DNA from: Pyropia yezoensis
Taxonomy: Eukaryota > Rhodophyta > Bangiophyceae > Bangiales > Bangiaceae
Direction of reading: 5' to 3'
NCBI GenBank assembly: GCA_009829735.1
Contig: CM020620.1
Location: 13,017,420 to 13,081,419, forward strand
Length of the DNA: 64,000 bases
In this document: positions 61,657 to 64,000 of the stretch, piece by piece
How positions within the stretch are numbered: position 1 is the stretch's first letter
How the letters are laid out: each line of letters starts with the position of its first letter
Notes under the pieces: model-generated
Databases searched by the model: none
Told to the model about the DNA's origin: nothing
The model's input: the letters and a program-made list of their open reading frames with translations, nothing else
Position numbers and translations under genes: made by a program

Positions 61657-63840
61657 TTACTCGTTTCCCGCCCTTGGTAGGGTGCTGTCCGCCGGGCCAT
61701 CCGGCTGAGGAGGTGCCTCCTCGACGGCCAGTACTCCACCTGGAGCTGGCTGCCTACCCGGTGCGGGTCCCGGTGCAAGGGCGGGATACCCCCCGGTGGA
61801 TGCCTTGCGTTGCGCCGCTGCCCGTCGAGACTCCTCGGGGATGAGTGGGCAGGAAGACACCCAGTGCTGGGGATCCCCACACAACATACACCCGGACGTG
61901 CCGGTCCCCCCTTGAGTTCGCATCGGGGTAGCCCCGTAGCTACGGTTGCCTCCCTCGGGCGCCCGAGTGCCTGCTCCCTGGTAGGCCTTGGGTCCTTGGG
62001 TCAACCGGAACATGGATTCCCCCAACCGGTTGGGTCGGCCCGCAATCTGCGGAGGTGCCTCCGTGCGCACCGCCCATGTTGGCAAGGGTTGGTGAGGGTT
62101 ACCCGTCACCGGGGAGTACCCCGTAGTCCGCACATACGGGACGCGCCGTCCCGTTCCTTCGTTGACCTGGAACTGGGTTCCAGCCGGGGCGATGTACGCT
62201 ACCGTACCATGTTCATCAATCACCGGCGTCGCCGGTAGCAACAGGTGGCCCTGTTGGTCGACTAGAGGGTCATCCTCACCAATAGGGGTATGTTCGGTCG
62301 CCACCAGTACTGGTGCGGCCTTACGTTCCACCTTCTCTTGCCTCGGTACCGGGGTAAGACTGGGCTTGCCTCCCTCACCCTTGGGTTTCGGGGCCAAGGC
62401 ACACTCCGGGTGTAGAACCCGGTAGGCGTCCCCTAGGGACTTGCACATATGCATCAGTCGACTGAAGTTCGTCCGTGCCGTGTTGGCGCCCCGTGCGGAT
62501 ATCCGCACGTAGTTCGGTACACCTGCGAACAGGATGGCCCGTAGCTCCCCTTCTCCGAGGAGCTTCCCCAGCTCGTAGTCGAGCTCTTGGATCCGGCGTC
62601 CAAACATCTTCTCATCCTCCCAGGACTGGGCGGTGGCAGTGCGAAGGGCCCGATAGTGGTCCTCGCACTTGTCCTCACTGAGGTAGCTGCTCAGCAGCTC
62701 CTTCAATATCCCACGGTAATCCATGGGGGTGGCCGCGACCCTCATTCCCGGCATCGGGGATGCCTGGCGAAGAATGCCTCGCACCCGTTCATCAACAAAG
62801 AACGGGAGGATCTCCAGGGCCAGCCCCTCGTTAACGAGCGCCTTGTCTGCGGCTGCCTTGAAGCTATTCAAGAAGCCGATGACTGCCAACGGGCGTCCGT
62901 TCGGCCCCCCGAACATAGGGACTCCCTTCATAAGGGTCTGCATAGAGCGGATCGCCCGATGCGACGTAGTACGCATCGATTCCGATACGGTGGTAGAGCG
63001 GTCCTCCAAACGATAACGTTCCGGAGTAAGAACCGACCGGAAGACCTCGTTGACGATCTCCGTGTCAGCGTCCTGGATATCCAGTCGCTTAGCCAGTTGA
63101 TGAGCGAACTCATCGGACTCCATCCGCTTCAGTAGGCTCGCAGTTACCTGCGCGGTCATAGCTTCCACCACTGAAGATGGTACTTCAGGCGTCGGCACCT
63201 CGGGAACCCGAGTTGCCTGGCCTCCTTCGTCGTGGGGGTACTGCGAGAGGGTACCCCCTCCCCCAATAACCGACTCTCCCCCGGCGTACGTATCCGCCGG
63301 GTCGTGTCCGCGGAGTCCGCTTCGGGTGCTCCGAGCGTATCGCTCCGTGTGACTCCGTTCCAACTCTGCCGACGAGTCGGACCCATACCCCCTTGTGTCC
63401 GGGGGTTGTCCAGGAGTAGCAACCCCGGGATTGACCCTGGTGGACTCCGAAAATAGTCCGGCCGGTTCGAACCGTACCGGTGTGGGAGGAACACGACGGG
63501 GTCCCGTCGTGTGCCGTGTTGACATCAACACTGCCATTGCGTCCTCCGTCCGATCTTGACGGGCGTCGAGCCCGGAAAACCGGGCCTCGATGCGGGCCAA
63601 TGATGCCATCAGGGAATCCCCTGGTGAAGGAGGCGGCGGAGTGAGGTCGGTCGACGACAGTTGAGGCGGGCCCCCGCCTCCTGCCGTCCGAGCCGTGCCA
63701 AACGTCGATCCGGCACCGGAAAGCATTGGCGTCTCAATGTTATCGATCGGGTTCCCGATCCCGGTTCCCGTAGTCACCTCCGGAGTCGGCGTCGACGCCG
63801 ATCCGTCATCTTGAACGTTCCCCGTCTCTTGGGTAGACAT
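61657..63840 (-). CDS. gag: gag of copy D with CCHC zinc knuckle (727 aa)
   Basis: ATG 63840 (MSTQETGNVQDDGS), chosen by agreement with copy E. A Gly/Pro/Thr/Ser-rich N-terminal third is followed by a helical capsid-like region (about 235-460) and a linker containing EDDPLVDQQGHLLL. A zinc knuckle CMLCGDPQHWVSSC (C-x2-C-x4-H-x4-C) is encoded at about 61890-61849, and the C-terminus is Pro/Ala-rich, ending AGNE, like family-1 gag. It stops 8 nt before the pol ATG, so gag and pol are separate frames rather than one polyprotein. It forms the virus-like particle that holds element RNA. Confidence 0.93.
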   Translation of the reverse strand: MSTQETGNVQDDGSASTPTPEVTTGTGIGNPIDNIETPMLSGAGSTFGTARTAGGGGPPQLSSTDLTPPPPSPGDSLMASLARIEARFSGLDARQDRTEDAMAVLMSTRHTTGPRRVPPTPVRFEPAGLFSESTRVNPGVATPGQPPDTRGYGSDSSAELERSHTERYARSTRSGLRGHDPADTYAGGESVIGGGGTLSQYPHDEGGQATRVPEVPTPEVPSSVVEAMTAQVTASLLKRMESDEFAHQLAKRLDIQDADTEIVNEVFRSVLTPERYRLEDRSTTVSESMRTTSHRAIRSMQTLMKGVPMFGGPNGRPLAVIGFLNSFKAAADKALVNEGLALEILPFFVDERVRGILRQASPMPGMRVAATPMDYRGILKELLSSYLSEDKCEDHYRALRTATAQSWEDEKMFGRRIQELDYELGKLLGEGELRAILFAGVPNYVRISARGANTARTNFSRLMHMCKSLGDAYRVLHPECALAPKPKGEGGKPSLTPVPRQEKVERKAAPVLVATEHTPIGEDDPLVDQQGHLLLPATPVIDEHGTVAYIAPAGTQFQVNEGTGRRVPYVRTTGYSPVTGNPHQPLPTWAVRTEAPPQIAGRPNRLGESMFRLTQGPKAYQGAGTRAPEGGNRSYGATPMRTQGGTGTSGCMLCGDPQHWVSSCPLIPEESRRAAAQRKASTGGYPALAPGPAPGRQPAPGGVLAVEEAPPQPDGPADSTLPRAGNE

Positions 63841-64000
63841 AGTCACAATCAGTCAACCGACGCAACGATCACCACGAATAAGAGAGCGAGGGGGTAGATT
63901 GGGGAGAGTAACAGTAGGTCACAGTCACAGGTAAAAGCTCAACACAATCGATCAGGTCGCAACACCACGAGTACAAGAAAAGGACCGGATCCCTATCCGT
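63841..64000 (-). other. 5' leader of copy D
   Basis: Matches the leader of copy E (about 52165-52326), with a pyrimidine-rich CTCTCTTATTCG stretch. The window ends before the PBS. Confidence 0.85.

Larger units (their letters stand above)
53635..64000 (-). mobile_element. chromovirus family 2, copy D (minus strand, nearly complete)
   Basis: Order on the minus strand: leader (64000-63841), gag (63840-61657), pol (61648-57483), antisense gene on the plus strand (54556-57003), polypurine tract (54010-53998) and 3' LTR (53997-53635). By comparison with copy E, the window ends about 60 bp before the D PBS and 5' LTR. Apart from one pol frameshift, all genes are open, so D is young. It is inserted into gag of E; ccatc (53630-53634) is the likely target site. 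Confidence 0.92.

Overview
The window is a GC-rich, intron-poor nuclear contig from a eukaryote. It carries a clathrin-adaptor beta subunit and a TIM23-type mitochondrial import channel, both in uninterrupted frames, among densely nested transposable elements and extreme G/C low-complexity tracts. A Bangiales-type red alga (Porphyra/Pyropia-like) fits best, but this is inferred from general character, not from a marker gene. A 500-N gap at 7716-8215 separates two sequence blocks.

Layout: 1-3958 is the 3' half of a Ty3/gypsy chromovirus (family 1, copy A). 5350-7690 holds a decayed transposon-type gene of unknown class. 8216-19560 is a nest of two family-1 chromoviruses in opposite orientation (X, minus; Y, plus), with Y inserted in the leader of X and a short segment later inverted. 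19561-20409 may be a host or transposon gene interrupted by X. 21370-22503 encodes the C-terminal half of a Fanzor/TnpB-like nuclease. 22548-26821 is a complete piggyBac-like transposon with 14-bp inverted ends flanked by CTAG. 27242-31910 is the host block: beta-adaptin, then TIM23. 32-39 kb is G/C-rich low-complexity DNA with one long minus-strand reading frame (33571-36066). 41960-43301 is a complete Tc1/mariner DD34E element. 44516-64000 is a three-layer chromovirus nest: family-1 copy C (minus), split by family-2 copy E (plus), itself split by family-2 copy D (minus), whose 5' LTR lies past the window end.

The most notable system is the genome plan shared by both chromovirus families: LTR - PBS - gag - pol (protease, RT, RNase H, integrase, chromodomain) - then a long gene on the OPPOSITE strand - polypurine tract - LTR. 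The antisense proteins (about 647 aa in family 1, about 815 aa in family 2) differ greatly but share a core with the same spacing (FGSV, 36-37 residues, HLP), so they look like one accessory protein family. In family 1 the antisense frame is intact in two copies whose pol is broken. Both families also use the same 19-nt primer-binding site.

No tRNA, rRNA or CRISPR array was seen. All calls come from reading the sequence; no database search was run.
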